The notes beneath the pieces were generated by a model. That model was not told where the DNA came from, did no database searches, and saw only the letters and a list, made by a program, of their open reading frames with translations. Shown piece after piece: positions 27,956-39,700 of a stretch of 64,000 bases of DNA; the stretch's first letter is position 1; each line of letters begins with the position of its first letter. Source of the stretch: Crotophaga sulcirostris (lineage: Eukaryota; Chordata; Aves; Cuculiformes; Crotophagidae); assembly GCA_013397455.1 (NCBI GenBank), contig VYZB01000211.1:1137796-1201795 (forward strand), given 5' to 3'. Both the position numbers and the translations under genes were made by a program.

Positions 27956-28854
27956 ATTGTTGGTTGTTCCATGCACCTATGTGCAATGTAGTTACTGGTA
28001 TCTCAAACCTGTATGACTTGTCCCATCCTTCAATACTTGTTCATGCTACTTCGCAACTAGAAAACAGCCTTGAACATTTCACCAAGGATATCTTGACCTA
28101 AGATGGTGAAAGACATTGTAATGAGCTCTAAACCCCTTTCTATTCACTTTGCCAATGGTGTTTACAAGAAGACTGGAGAGATCACATGCTTCTCCATTAT
28201 GTTGCCAAAGAGCAAACCACCAATCACCAATAAGGTGCGAGCTTAAAAACAGCCCAGGTGTTCGGAGTGAGATCAACCACTTTCAGGACTGTTCTGTTCC
28301 TAGACTGGGGCAGTAATGACATCACATTGAACAAATTAAACACAGCTGATGATTGAGTTTCATCCATGCAGGAAAAAGACAAGTAAAATAGGACTGTGCT
28401 AGTCATAAAATAATTTATTTGAAATATGTGCCCAAATCCCAAATGTGGATTTAAAACATTCCTTTCTATTATGTTTATTTTATGCAGAAACTGACTGTGT
28501 TGCGACTAATCAGCTGCTAAGAAAAGTAAATTAATTGTTTGCTTAGATTTAAAGCTGTACTTTAATAAAAAATACTATCTGCACTATAGAATGCTTCTTT
28601 TCATGTAATAACATAGGAAATCATTAATGTTTAGGTCATAAATAATAACAATAAAAAGTAAATCAGCTGTTTTCTCAGCTGTAACTCTCAGGTTCTACTT
28701 AATTTACTTTTGAAAATTCTTCTCAAGGACAAATGTTGCCTTTACGTGTGTTTGTCTCTGAAGCCAAGGGAAATTGTATATGTAGATCTGTGCTTAAAAT
28801 CTGGATCAGTGGAATGCTTGTGTTTTTTCTTTTACCCTGCTTGCATAAATCCCA

Positions 28855-28925
28855 TCTGTGGACCTGATCCAAAACCTTCTAAAATCAAAGGAAGTTTGTA
28901 ATGACTTCAATGGATTTTGGAATAG
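28855..28925. repeat. ancient amniote repeat of the 'gacttcaatgg' palindromic type
   Basis: The segment reads 'gacctgatccaaaacctt', then 'aaaatcaaaggaag', then 'atgacttcaatggattttgg'. The two halves are imperfect inverted copies of each other (tccaaaa...caaaggaag against cttcaatggattttgga). From memory, sequences of this form recur widely in bird, turtle and crocodile genomes as very old interspersed repeats. I cannot give the family name reliably. It is noncoding and heavily decayed. Confidence 0.45.
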
Positions 28926-29476
28926 AAGTAAATTATCATGAAATGTTTTTAATTGAATGAAAAAATAGCTTCAAAACCAAAACTTTTCATGAGAAATGGC
29001 TGGTTTTGATATATTCAGAGTCATAAAAATAATTTGGAAAGAAAAGTTTACAATTGTTGAAATGTGAAAAAAAAGCTCTACTGTTCCACTTATCTTCATT
29101 TTTTATTTAGCAATATTGACTACAATAAAAATAATATTACACAGAGGATTTTAGAACAAACATTTCATTTTTATCAAACTAAAAACATCAAAGTGTCTGA
29201 ACTAATTGTTCTTCTATTCTCTTTCGAAAATTGTATGAAATTTGAAGTTTCATCCTCATCTCTAATGGTATTATTTTTAAGGTATGAAGAAAATTTCAAT
29301 GAATGAAGAAACTTGCTTGTGAAGAACTCTTCTTTGGTTCAGGACTTCAGTAGCAGAATAACTGTGGAGTGAATTCATACCTACTGGTAATGCCGCCTGT
29401 AATTTCCTTTGTACTGAGTTCAGCCCAGTGAAATGAGACAGCGCTTTTTCAACAGTACCCACTGCTTGTTGTGCTT

Positions 29477-29500
29477 AAAAAAAAAAAAGAAAAAATAAAA
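29477..29500. repeat. A-rich tract
   Basis: Twelve A, a G, then more A-rich sequence ending in 'aataaaa'. This is possibly the tail of an unrecognised retroposon on the plus strand, but no element body is visible upstream. Confidence 0.7.
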
Positions 29501-31823
29501 CTAATCTCTTTGTCTCTCCCCAACCCTGCAAAGTCCTCCAGCTAGCATGTTTACTGTCACCAGAGGAAAGAAACATTGATATCTTGAATCTGTCAGCTCT
29601 GTCTGCCAGTTTGCTAATGAGTCTTAACATTCAGCTGTTAAGTGTAATTCTGATGGACAGACCTTCCAGTCTTCTCATTGCATTACAGACTAAATGTTGT
29701 CCGAAATACCTCAACAGAACAAGTGATAAAGTGATTACTGAGGAATGCTCTGTTGCTGTAGAGGAATTCCTGTTCTCTGCAGAAATGCATCAACAAACAG
29801 TTTTAGGCTATATCTCATTAAACTGAAATGAGACACCGTCTTGAGTGATAGTAATTCAATCCAAAACAACTAAAGGAATGGCAGCTATTCTTAAACAAAG
29901 ATATTTTTGCAAAAAGTCTTAATTTGTATGAACATCATGGTCATTTATGGGCTTCAAAAAGACCAAAAAAAGAAACAAAAGAGGAGTAAAAGTCCAGTGG
30001 AACTGAGAAGTAATTGCAATAATAAATAATATCATCCATAGTTTTTTAACTCCTGGAGCCAAACCTTTGAGTTAGAAATGATCATGCACACAAAGATGTG
30101 CTGAACTTATTTTGGATAGGCCTAGAGATGTGCATTTTTGATCTGAACCAAATTTGGAATTCAAACTTTCGAGGATATAAAATGTTCAGACACATGATCA
30201 ACTTATTGTTCCTTTAATGAACCTCATTGACTTGCTACATATAAACTCTTGGCCCATGACTTACCAGAAACAACGTGATTTTCAGCCTGGTCTACAAGAA
30301 GTGAAGTAGAACTCTAGTCACATTACTTGGCAATTCTCTAATCTGCTCCAGTGTGCAATTACTTACTGCACAATATGATTATGCGAAGGTTTGGACTTGG
30401 TATGATATTCGATTTGTATCTTCGTTGAAAATTTATTAAAGTGGCATGAAGATAGCACAATTATCTGTAGGACTTGAACTACATGGAGGAGTTATTTTGC
30501 ATACATTTTCATAATGTGGGCTGATGTCATGCAACTGCACTTCATACCCTATCTAGGAACGGGCATTTGCCATTTTCCAGGGCATTTTCAAACCCTATTA
30601 TTTAACAGATATCTACATGATTGGTATGGGGAAGCACATGAAAAAAGGAGAGGAAGAATTCATATCTATTGCTGAAGTCAGCCTACAGCCTTTAAAATCA
30701 GGTTTACAGATGTCTCATTGTGTGATATAAAACCTGAAAAATCCAGGGGAATCCACTGGATTAGGTCTTTTAAAAGATATTTGTGCTATATTCACGAGGT
30801 TGTTTCAACCTAGCCTCCTACTCTACAATATGAAAAAGCAAGGAGATGTGCTTTAAACTCCTGACTAGTTTTAATGTTGACACTTTAGAAATCTGGTAGG
30901 AATGGGAAACAAGACTGTTATGGCTTGAGTCCTGTTAGCAAACTTTATGTGTATTCTGAGAGTGTTTGGGACAATGTGCACAGGAATAGCCTTAATATCA
31001 AGCAATCACAAAATATAAGACTATTCATATGACAGTGACGACAAATTTTGAAACGAGGAAAAACAATACCTGAAATTTTCTCAACTAGGACAACAAGACC
31101 GTAAATTTACATAGATGCAAACTCCAATCTTTGCTTTAGCTGAAAAGAGTGGAGCTGGTACAGTAAATAAAACTTACAACATACGAAAGAAGTACACTCT
31201 GGAAACCTTTAGCATAATTTACGTGTTTAAAAAATTGCATTTCATGATTCCATTCAAATCCATTTCTCCACAATGCAAACATGCTAGAACAAATATCGTT
31301 ATCACTTGCAATAACTTACTTGGCTTAGATGAAGACTGAGACTGAAGCAGTGTTTGAAATCTAGCTCTGGAGTTGCTATGCTGCCCATCACTGTGGTTTT
31401 TACATGTGTTATTTTTAAGATCAGGATATGCAGAAAAAGGAGATACTTGCTAAGTATGGTCATACGCTCTTATTTATCAAACCTGCATTGACCATGTCTC
31501 AGATCTCTCTGTATACATTTACACTATCAAATGACTTATTCCTCAATTCATTCCTGGATCCATATTCCCTCACAGACCATGTTGCATAAATCTTCATTTG
31601 CTGCTAGGCCATTCTGTATAGTGAAGCAAGTAATTCCTGTGAAACAAAACCCCACTATGGTGTGGTAAGGATGAAACTGCATCTCTGCAGACTTTGCAGC
31701 CTCAAACTCCTCCCACTGCCTTATGCCACAACTCAGGACAAACAACACCCATTTTCAATCTCATGATAAAAGAAAAAAAACTCAGTGTATTATGAAGCAG
31801 ATCTCAAAATATATTGACTCTTT

Positions 31824-31890
31824 TATATACATATTTTTCCACTCTATTTATGCATATATATATAAAATAGAGTGGAAAAATAGATATATA
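31824..31890. repeat. long near-perfect inverted repeat (hairpin)
   Basis: The arm at 31832-31849 is an exact reverse complement of 31865-31882 (18 of 18), with a 15-base TA-rich loop that includes 'atgcatatat'. After two mismatches the stem continues for six more pairs (31824-31829 with 31885-31890). Total pairing is 24 bp over 67 bases. The centre of each arm contains 'ccactcta' / 'tagagtgg', so the stem is not merely AT microsatellite. Possible origins are a small inverted duplication by template switching during replication, a MITE remnant, or a transcribed hairpin. Nothing in the flanks indicates transcription. Confidence 0.9.
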
Positions 31891-32167
31891 GAAAAAATAC
31901 TAACTGTGTTTAAGGGCTACGGGAGTACCCAGAGACAGTTGTATACTACACCAGATATCCTGGCTACCACCTCCCCTGCAAAATTTTCCTTAACATGGGT
32001 AGCAAAGCACAGAGGGAGATACAGATGAGGAATGTACATCTTGCAAGAAGAGCTCCACTAATTAATCAGGGCCATAACAATGACTGAAGAGTGTTTCAAA
32101 TTTTCCAGAGCAAAACTATTTCACTAGTATTCCTGTAATCCTGGACAAAGTGAAAGATCTGATATTT

Positions 32168-32183
32168 GGGGGTGGGGGTGGGG
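32168..32183 (+). repeat. G-rich run
   Basis: Two runs of five G and one of four, each separated by a single T. With three long tracts it could form a two-tetrad quadruplex by splitting runs. It is an isolated feature in AT-rich DNA. Confidence 0.6.
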
Positions 32184-32453
32184 AAGAGTTAACAGCTGTC
32201 AAGTTCACACACCGGAAAAAAACAAATTTGAGAACATTACATACTAAGAGTGAAAATTGTAAATGAAAGTTGTGCCCATAGATATTAGTATACCTACTGA
32301 TGCAGGAATAATTGTCTACACATGCGAAGGGTTGCATTTTGATAGCTTGCCCAGAATACACATTGGGTGATGCTGTGTGTCTCTGGATTGAATAATTTGC
32401 CTCTAAAGATAATACTTTCAGAAACAATGAGTCAGTCTGCCGTCCTGGCACTG

Positions 32454-32492
32454 TTCTCCTTTTCTTTTCTCCTTTTTCTTTTTTTTTTTTTT
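32454..32492. repeat. polypyrimidine tract ending in poly-T
   Basis: A C/T-only stretch ends in fourteen T, followed by 'gtttgcttgggtag'. It resembles a splice-acceptor tract, but no AG with an open exon follows, so I class it as low complexity. Confidence 0.65.
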
Positions 32493-34049
32493 GTTTGCTT
32501 GGGTAGTTCTTCCCTACCCATAAAGCGTTATGCCAGTGCTGAATATCTAACTTTTATGAGAGTAAGATATTTATTAGGTAGTAAAACTGGGTGAGCAAAG
32601 TACAGAACTGTAAGAGAAGTGTAAACAAGAACCTTGAGAATGAGTGTTCCCAGTGAGCTGCATTTAATTCAAGGTTCTAATTTGCAACTAAAATAGTAAT
32701 TATTGTTCATCTGGATACTGAAGAAAGGTTCAGCTTGACAACCACATTCATCCATGTTGTTGTGGATTAATTCAACCAAACAGTGATGTTTCTGATGTAG
32801 ATGTTTCCATTTGGTAGAGGTTGAAATTTTATTAGATCAGTTGTTCTAGCTGGGAAAAGAAGACAAGGCTTTAGACATACAATGCCTTTTTCAAATCAGA
32901 AAGACTGAAAAGCCCAGAAGTTTTTCTACTTTTACCAATGCTACTAGTTGTTCATATAGAAGATATTACTTCTACCTACAAACTTTGCTTCACCTTTGTC
33001 CTTAGACAATGAAGGTTACAGCAATGTCTGAGCTAGTCACCATTTTACAGTCAGTGGAGACAAACATGAACTTCTAAGGGACATGATTCTTTTGACCCTT
33101 TCACATATCTACAAAATTACGAGATTAATATTTTACTTATATTTCCTTATTTTCCTTAGTTGGTATCAGGAGAAGAGGATGACCAACTCAGATAGAAACG
33201 TCACAAGTTAACTGGTATCAATCCTATGTGACACATCTGTGTTGCAATGTACATCTAAGTTACCTTAAATACTAGTAGTGCAGTTATGGTAAAATGGAAT
33301 CCAGTGCAAATTAATTTACCCCATGAAATTAGATCTTTAATTGCTAGCATTAAGAACTTCGTAACCATCATGGCCTGCGAAAAATAATAATTTAATGTAC
33401 TGGAGGATGTTGTGGAAATAACAGACCAGTGTGATGTGCTTTGTGACTGCTGGAGTAAGGAAGATCTGAAAAAAAATTATAAAAAGAGCTTTTTATTCAG
33501 TGCCAGCTGTATTGAATGCTGTGAATTTCTAAAACTCTTCTCTATGAGTCATCTTCTCTTGGAAAATACTTCCTCTTCTCCATCATTTATCACAAGAAAA
33601 CAGTGAAAGAAACTCCTATGTTCAAAGGGCTTTCAGGTTACTAAGCGCTGATAAGCAGCAATTTTAGTTCATGTTTGCACATAGAAATACTGTATTTTTT
33701 ATTATACTATGTTATTTTAAATATTATCTATTTATTTGTACACACCAAAAGGCAGGTAAGTGTTCTGCATTCGTAGGGCTGGTAGAAAAATGGGCAAATT
33801 ATTTCAGTGCCAGTTTAGGACTTTGAGAAGTCAGGGTTCTTTTTCCAACAGGGCTCCCTGGGCACACAGCTTCGGCCTGTTTTTTAAAGGTACTTAGGCA
33901 TTGCTGCAGTCAGTGTTGCAATGATTCTGCAATCTGTCAAAGCTGTTACATGACCTAATAGCTCTATGTTAAGACAACACAGTTTCAACAGAAAATAAGA
34001 TTAAGTTTTTCACAAGGCTAATTAATCCTTGTTAGTAACAGATTTATAT

Positions 34050-34268
34050 ATTTAGATTAGATATTAGGAAGACATTTTTTACTGTGAGGGCGGTGAGACT
34101 CTAGAACAGGGTGCCCAGAGAAGCTATGGATGCCCCATCCATGGAGGTGTTCAAGGTCAGGTTGCATGGGGCTTTGAGCAATCTGATCCAGTAGAAGCTG
34201 TCCCTGCCCATGGATGGAACTGGGTGGTTGGAACTGGGTGATCTTTACGGTCCCTTACAGCCCAAACT
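34050..34268 (+). mobile_element. CR1 LINE 3' fragment lacking terminal octamers
   Basis: It begins 'tttagattagatatt', then 'actgtgagggcggtgag', 'gtgcccagagaagc' and 'gatgccccatccatggagg'. It continues to the 3' UTR block 'gaactgggtgatctt' and 'ggtcccttacagcccaaac'. This is the standard CR1 ORF2 tail plus 3' UTR in plus orientation. The ORF2 frame reads FFTVRAVRL, then an in-frame TAG, then NRVPREAMDAPS and onward, so it is broken. The expected ATTCTATG octamers after 'cccaaac' are absent or mutated. The copy is 5'-truncated at about 220 bp. Confidence 0.94.
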
Positions 34269-37200
34269 AGTCCTTTCTGAAGGATGTCTCTATTTCATGC
34301 TGTATGTTATGCGATACGTTATAAAAGCTTTCAGGCCTGTGTAATGAAGAGGACCACACTAGCTGTCATGGTCTCTGAGCTTCAGGATCTTCTTATCTTA
34401 ATTTCTCTATCACGTGACTGCTTTTACCTATCTGCTTCTATGAAGTGCCTATGTGGTCCTATGCTTATGTCTGACAGCTTTTGAGGTGTTAATGCTCATT
34501 AACAACCTTGTGAAACAGAGAGGTATTGCACCAACAAATAGCTGTGGCTTGTCTTTAAGGTGTATTTAGGTTTTGCACAAATTCAGTGTTGCAATGTTTT
34601 CCTGATCAGCGGTGTGTCTGTACTCCAGGATGACGCAGGTGCAGAAGTTCTTGGACAAGTTAACAGGCATAGTGAGATACAGAAGTTTCTCACAAAGCAT
34701 CCCCCAAATATGACGTGTACCCAGCCTGTGGGAGAGGGAAGCTGATGTCTCTTTCCTTCTGGTTATTCCAGATCTGGGAACTCGGAGAGTGGAAGAAGAG
34801 CTAGGAGCTGCACACTACAAGGCCCAAGCAACCCCACACCCTGATTGCTTCTGAAGGGGACCTAGATTTCAAATCAGCCACTTCTACAATAGCTCATAAT
34901 GAGATCATGGGGTTTTTTTAGAGACTCAATGAAAGCGCATGTCAGGTGGTAGAGTATCATTGTGCTATAGAGCAACCCTGATGGTTGTGCAGCAAGGACT
35001 GAGCAGTGCTAGGAGATTGTGGGCATGGCTTTTGTCTGATTTTATAGGCATATTTTCTAAACCACAGATCACCGTTGCATGAATCCTCACCAGGTTTTCA
35101 ACATCCATTTCAGTGAGGGCAACAAAACTAGACATAGGAAACATGAATTTTCAATGTCACAAACAGCAACAATGCAACCGGACAACTCCAGCTTTCAAAA
35201 AAATCTGCTTGTGTATCTGAGTAATGTCTTAGTTTGCTTTTGCAACAACATGTATTAGGAATCATGTTTAGGTGGTTCTGGACATTGACTTCCGTGTTCC
35301 TTTAAGTGTCAGTGCTTCCTGGATTGCAGTCACCTAGTAAAGGTGCCAAACCTTTTTCATTTTCATCTTCCCTATGGCTATATGACAATTAATGTTGTTA
35401 GGTCAAATCTAACCCTCTGTTACACTTGATTTTGAGTTCAAAAATTTTGAAACCAAGTTAAGGTGTATATTTTAACTTAGGCACATATGTAATTACCCAT
35501 GGATACAGTTACTTAATGACCGTAAATTTAACACAAGAAGCAGAGCTCAGTTTTGCTCCCATTTGCTTAAATCTGTCCAACCTTCTCTTTCTCTGTAATA
35601 TCAACATCCAAAGAGATACACCAGAGCTGATGTGAGTCTATTACTTCTAAGTCACATTCCTATGGCAAGGTAATAAACTTGTGTATGTATAAATATTAGT
35701 ACACCCTTCACACAGTTTATCTGACCCACTTGGGATTTCATCAACAACAAACTCGGAAGGGCAAAACATTGTTATTGAAGCTGCAGTTTCAGGATACAGT
35801 AGCCATGGGGCAATGCTAAGTTCAAAAGTTTGTCTCTTCTATTCCCTACCTTCCTGCCCTGCTCTCATCCCAGAGCAGAGATCCCATCACTTGCACTGAC
35901 ACAACTGCTCTCGGAGCTACAGTGGGAATCACTGAAATGTTCTGGGTTAAGAAAAATGTCTGACAAAATGGGGTTCAGAGCCCAGTCTTTCTAACAATTG
36001 TGCTGGCAAAGCAGAGGGGACCTGGCACTGCAGCACTGGGAAGAAGGAGGTGGAGAAGGAGGAGGAGTGAATAGCTGGAGCAGGGTGGGGTGGGAATTCC
36101 TGAAACTGGCACTGCCACTGAATCTGTCAGCTTACGGATGGCAGCCAGAGCCTTAAGGATGAAAGTGTCTTGGAAAACAGTAGAATTTTCAACCCTTTTT
36201 TTCTGCTGCACTGGTTATCATCTCGTGCTCATTTTTAGGAAAAGTAATGGGTGCTCTGACACCTTTTGAGGGTCTTGCATGTGATGTGTTTTCTCTGGTT
36301 CAGATTGTGGCAATGACTCACACAACTGAGTTTCCTCACTGCTCTTTGTCCTGCTCTGACTGGTAAAGCTTTGATGCAGATCGATGTGCATGCTGGTATC
36401 TGGGGAACAAGGTGGATGATAATTTTTTTCTCCCAATTTCCTGCTCTATTTTGTAAGGCGGTAGTTTCAGTTAGTCTCTAAAGGCATAATATAAGCTTTG
36501 TGTAAAGGTTTATAGTTCTGTTATTAGTGTTGTATTTTCTGTATTGTGAAAACGGTTGTCTTAATCTGGGGTTTAATACTGTTCAAAAATTTTCAAACCA
36601 CTTTAGGTAAGCAAATGTGACTTTTCCCATTTTAAGAAGTTGCGCTGGGTTTATTTTTTTCTTTGGTTAGTACTGAACATCACAAGCTAATCAAATAATA
36701 CCTGGATACTTAGCTCACAAAGTATTTATTTTTAATTTTGAAGATGATATTCTGTTTTAAAGTAGCTTTTCACATGACTGAATTATCATCACTTGCAAGC
36801 AAGGATTGAAGCTACAGATCAAGTTTGGGCATGTGGCTTTATACAAGGTCTCACAAAGATCCTGAGAGCTTGAAATATTCCTGAAAGATTGTTTTGACTT
36901 TAACCCAATACTTAAGTCTATTTATTCATGTCAGGGATTTTGCCAGTGTTTAGAACCATGTTGTCAACTCTATAGACTGTCTACTTTCATACACATGAAG
37001 AAACTATGCAGGTATGGGAGACTATCCAGACTTGGTCTTCACTTCTGCCTTCAACAGTTTTCATCTTATCTCAAAGATAAGGAATTTCCCTAATGAAATG
37101 ATCAGGTAGGACCAATTTAACCAGATATTAAGCAATTGCTGTAGATATACTAATCTTTATTAGTTCATTGTGGAGTGACTAAGATTTTGAAAGAGATCCT

Positions 37201-37959
37201 GGTGACATAAAAATGAAGCAGCAAATAAATTCAATTTAAAAAATATGGAAGACATAAATTCTTGAGTGTGTGAAAGCATGAGAGAACTAAGGAAGTATTT
37301 TCATTACATTTATTATTCAACAAGGATCTACATCTGTTTCCAGTTTACACTGATTATTGACACATCTGGCTATTTGGCCTTAGGAACTACAAGTTGCTGT
37401 TGTGGCATTATTCTCTGAATCAACTTTTTAGACCACCCGGAAAATAATACAGCAAGTGCTGTGAGAAGATTGTGTTATTTGTAATAAGATTACCTTTTGG
37501 CATCTAGATATGCTGTACAAATGGGATTCTGTCATCTTCTGTTTTATAAATTATGACTTTGCATTTTTCACACCTGTGGGGAAAATAAGGTTGTAGCCAA
37601 AGGGCTTACTATTTGACAAAGATAAATCAGGATGGCCTGATAAAGTTTCAAGTAAATGCTAGATACAGTAGTAACTACTTGCCTTACATGGAAAAATACC
37701 TTTGTTTCAGTAGGAACAAAACACAGTTACAGAATTGCGAAAGATATTTCTTTAACCTATGGTGAGATGTATTTTTTCTGATTAATATCCCACTGTTAGA
37801 AGTGAATACTGTCCAAGTCCTTGATCCTTCAGACATTTTTTTCTGTAATAAAGAGTTAAATTTTCTCCATCAGTGGTTTCAGAGTAGTAATCTAGTCCAA
37901 GAGTCTAAAAGACAGATATTGTGTACTATGTGGTGAAGAGCTTGAACAACAAAAGGATA
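34269..37959. other. non-genic DNA, nothing recognised beyond a purine tract
   Basis: No gene is supported. A purine-rich GGA-type tract at 36040-36100 is the only low-complexity feature of note. Short open frames overlap on both strands around 35.9-36.4 kb without domains or splice logic. Confidence 0.6.
36040..36100 (+). repeat. purine-rich GGA/GGTGGGG tract
   Basis: Imperfect 'gaagaaggagg' and 'gaggaggag' units are followed by 'gggtggggtggg'. The tract is almost purely purine on the plus strand, so it is low complexity and has quadruplex or triplex potential. Confidence 0.6.
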
Positions 37960-38150
37960 AGATCATAGGATAGAAGGGACCACCTATATTACCAAGCCAT
38001 ATCCTTTCCAATTGCATGCAAAAGATAGGATAGTCCTGAAGGATTCACAGAACATCTACTCCAAACACCCCCTCAAACCACAGGCCACAAAATGCTTCCA
38101 ATACCCTGTCACAGATTTAAGACATAGTAGTAAAAGACCAACAGTCACAG
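37960..38150 (-). mobile_element. diverged CR1-related retroposon remnant
   Basis: The plus strand carries 'gatcataggatagaagggacc', followed by 'ctactccaaacacccc' and 'accacaggccacaaaatg'. This resembles the complement of the 3' ends of older CR1-like LINEs seen across amniotes, with the pattern 'aagggaccat...atctagtc...cacaggccac...aactt'. The octamer repeats are not clean and the match is weak. Orientation and family are inferred from this pattern alone. Confidence 0.4.
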
Positions 38151-39139
38151 CTTTAATGTGCCACAGGAAGGAACATGATGAAATGCTTATTTGTTTTATT
38201 ACAAATACTTCTAAACTAGAGTAATTTGTTGTTTTTAAAGAATAGTCTAGATAATCTATATGGCCACATGAAGCCAAAATACAGCTTCACTTGCCATGTC
38301 GAATTACATGTGGAATTAATTTGACCTTCTGCATAAAACTAACACAAGCCTTGAAGATGCTTAGAGTAAAGATATGTAGGAAACAATTTGCTGCTTTTTT
38401 GATGAATTGCAAGATTGTAAATATTTTGTGTGCTTTCTCTGAGAATGTTCAGAGAGTCTCAACAGTTATTTCCATTCCTTCAGGTCAAAGATGCAGTTTT
38501 TAATGTGAATTGTTGAATTTTTAATTCCTTTAATAGCTAAAGAATGCAAAATACAGATGACAGGGCATCTTAGTCACTGGGAGGCAAAAGCTGAGAAAGA
38601 ATACAGTATTCTTTGCACTGCTATAATATGCCCTGCTATTCTCTTCGGGCTTGCTTTTTGTCCTCTTCAACATTGTGTCCCTAGGAGCGATTTGATTTCT
38701 CTTGTTTTGTCCCTAGGAGAATCTAAGGGCAAACTAAGGGCAAACAAAAAATTGGGAATTGGCACCTCTTGCTAGGTATGCAAGGTATGTTCAACTCATC
38801 TTCTGCCTTGCTGCATCTTCTGCTCACCTTAATGGCACTGATGATGATGTCTTGTCCCAGATGCCTGGACAACATAAGTGTGTGCAATTGGAGACAGCGT
38901 ACTCAGGAAATGATTGCACTAGCGCAAAATATGCCAGCAATTAATCATATGCAAGAATGATTGACGCAAACCAAACGTAAAAACAGAAACTACTCAGCGT
39001 GATTTTTTTTTATGTGCATTTAGTGGACTTGGGACTTCTGCAAGACCTTTGAAAAGTGATTTAGAACTAGTTGCATAATGCCTGTTTTGAACATTATCTT
39101 TGCCTTGCCTACAGAGCTTTTGCCCAGTGCTCAGGGAAG
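38151..39139. other. non-genic DNA with small tandem duplications
   Basis: No gene is supported. 'tgtccctaggag' occurs twice (38676-38687 and 38708-38719), and 'ctaagggcaaa' is duplicated in tandem just downstream. Overlapping short frames near 38.76-38.96 kb are unremarkable. Confidence 0.6.
38676..38744. repeat. short direct repeats and 11-bp tandem duplication
   Basis: TGTCCCTAGGAG is repeated with a 32-bp period, and CTAAGGGCAAA occurs twice head to tail at 38723-38744. The clustering suggests local replication slippage. Confidence 0.75.
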
Positions 39140-39700
39140 AAGTCAAAGTACCTATATTAGGTGTTTAGACAGCTTAGTCAGACAAGTAAGAAAGTTAGGC
39201 AACTTGAAAAGGTGATTCGATTTCCCACACACTGAGAAATAACTTGCCTGGAGCTCTGAGGTTTTGCAGTTAGGTCATCCTGCAGGGAGCAGGGTGATGC
39301 CTGGTTACCCTCCCAGAGCTGTTTATGCAGTTTGCATGAGATAGAAATGGCATTTAGGAAAAAGAAGAGACTCTAGGATCAGGACCTGAACTAGGTCTTC
39401 CCTCCCAGCTGAGTGGCCTAATCAACAGGTTCCTGAATTGTTTTTCGTTCTCTTTCAAGCAGTAAGGGAATGATCTTTCTTAAATCTGGATCTTGCTTGA
39501 AAACCAGAGCCTTAACAGGAGGAAAGTAGAGTGCCTAGATGAACCTGGTCTGTAGCGTGAGGTCTAGGGCACAGCTCTGAAAAGGAGGAATATGATTTGA
39601 CTCCTCTCAAGCTGAAAAAGCTTCAGGCATCCAAATTTCCTGCAACCTTCACGAGTGCTTAAACCAGTAAGCTGGTAGGCAGAGGGCAGGCCGTATTAAG
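39140..39700 (+). repeat. probable ancient amniote interspersed repeat
   Basis: The block holds 'gtgtttagacagctta' and 'aagttaggcaactt'. Further on come 'aggatcaggacctgaactag', 'gtcttccctcccagctgagt' and 'ggcctaatcaacaggttcct'. The order 'gaactaggtcttccc...gagtggcctaa..aac' follows a pattern I know from old amniote SINE or LINE relics (gaacccaggtctccca...gagtgccctaaccac). The element is too decayed to name, and its edges are approximate. No coding is involved. Confidence 0.35.

Larger units (their letters stand above)
14328..28854. other. long AT-rich non-genic stretch
   Basis: No gene is supported across this 14.5 kb. It holds unique AT-rich sequence with short simple tracts, such as T-rich 18403-18415, C/T-rich 20448-20465, and TA-rich 27635-27660 and 27890-27955. 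A 16-bp tandem duplication lies at 26605-26636. The longest open frame in the window (minus, 20798-21214, about 138 codons) lies here and has no recognisable domain. A strong-looking splice acceptor at 18419-18420 precedes an open frame on the plus strand and is treated as a candidate finding. I recognised no recent CR1 in this stretch, so its repeat density is low. Confidence 0.55.
28926..34049. other. AT-rich non-genic DNA with a strong hairpin
   Basis: No gene is supported. Contents are an A-rich tract at 29477-29500, the inverted repeat at 31824-31890 (listed separately), a G-rich run at 32168-32183, and a pyrimidine tract with 14 T at 32454-32492. Open frames are short and on both strands. 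Confidence 0.55.

Noticed and set aside
32454..32520. Polypyrimidine tract as splice acceptor on the plus strand
   Set aside because: No AG followed by a sustained open exon with a donor; best read as simple sequence.
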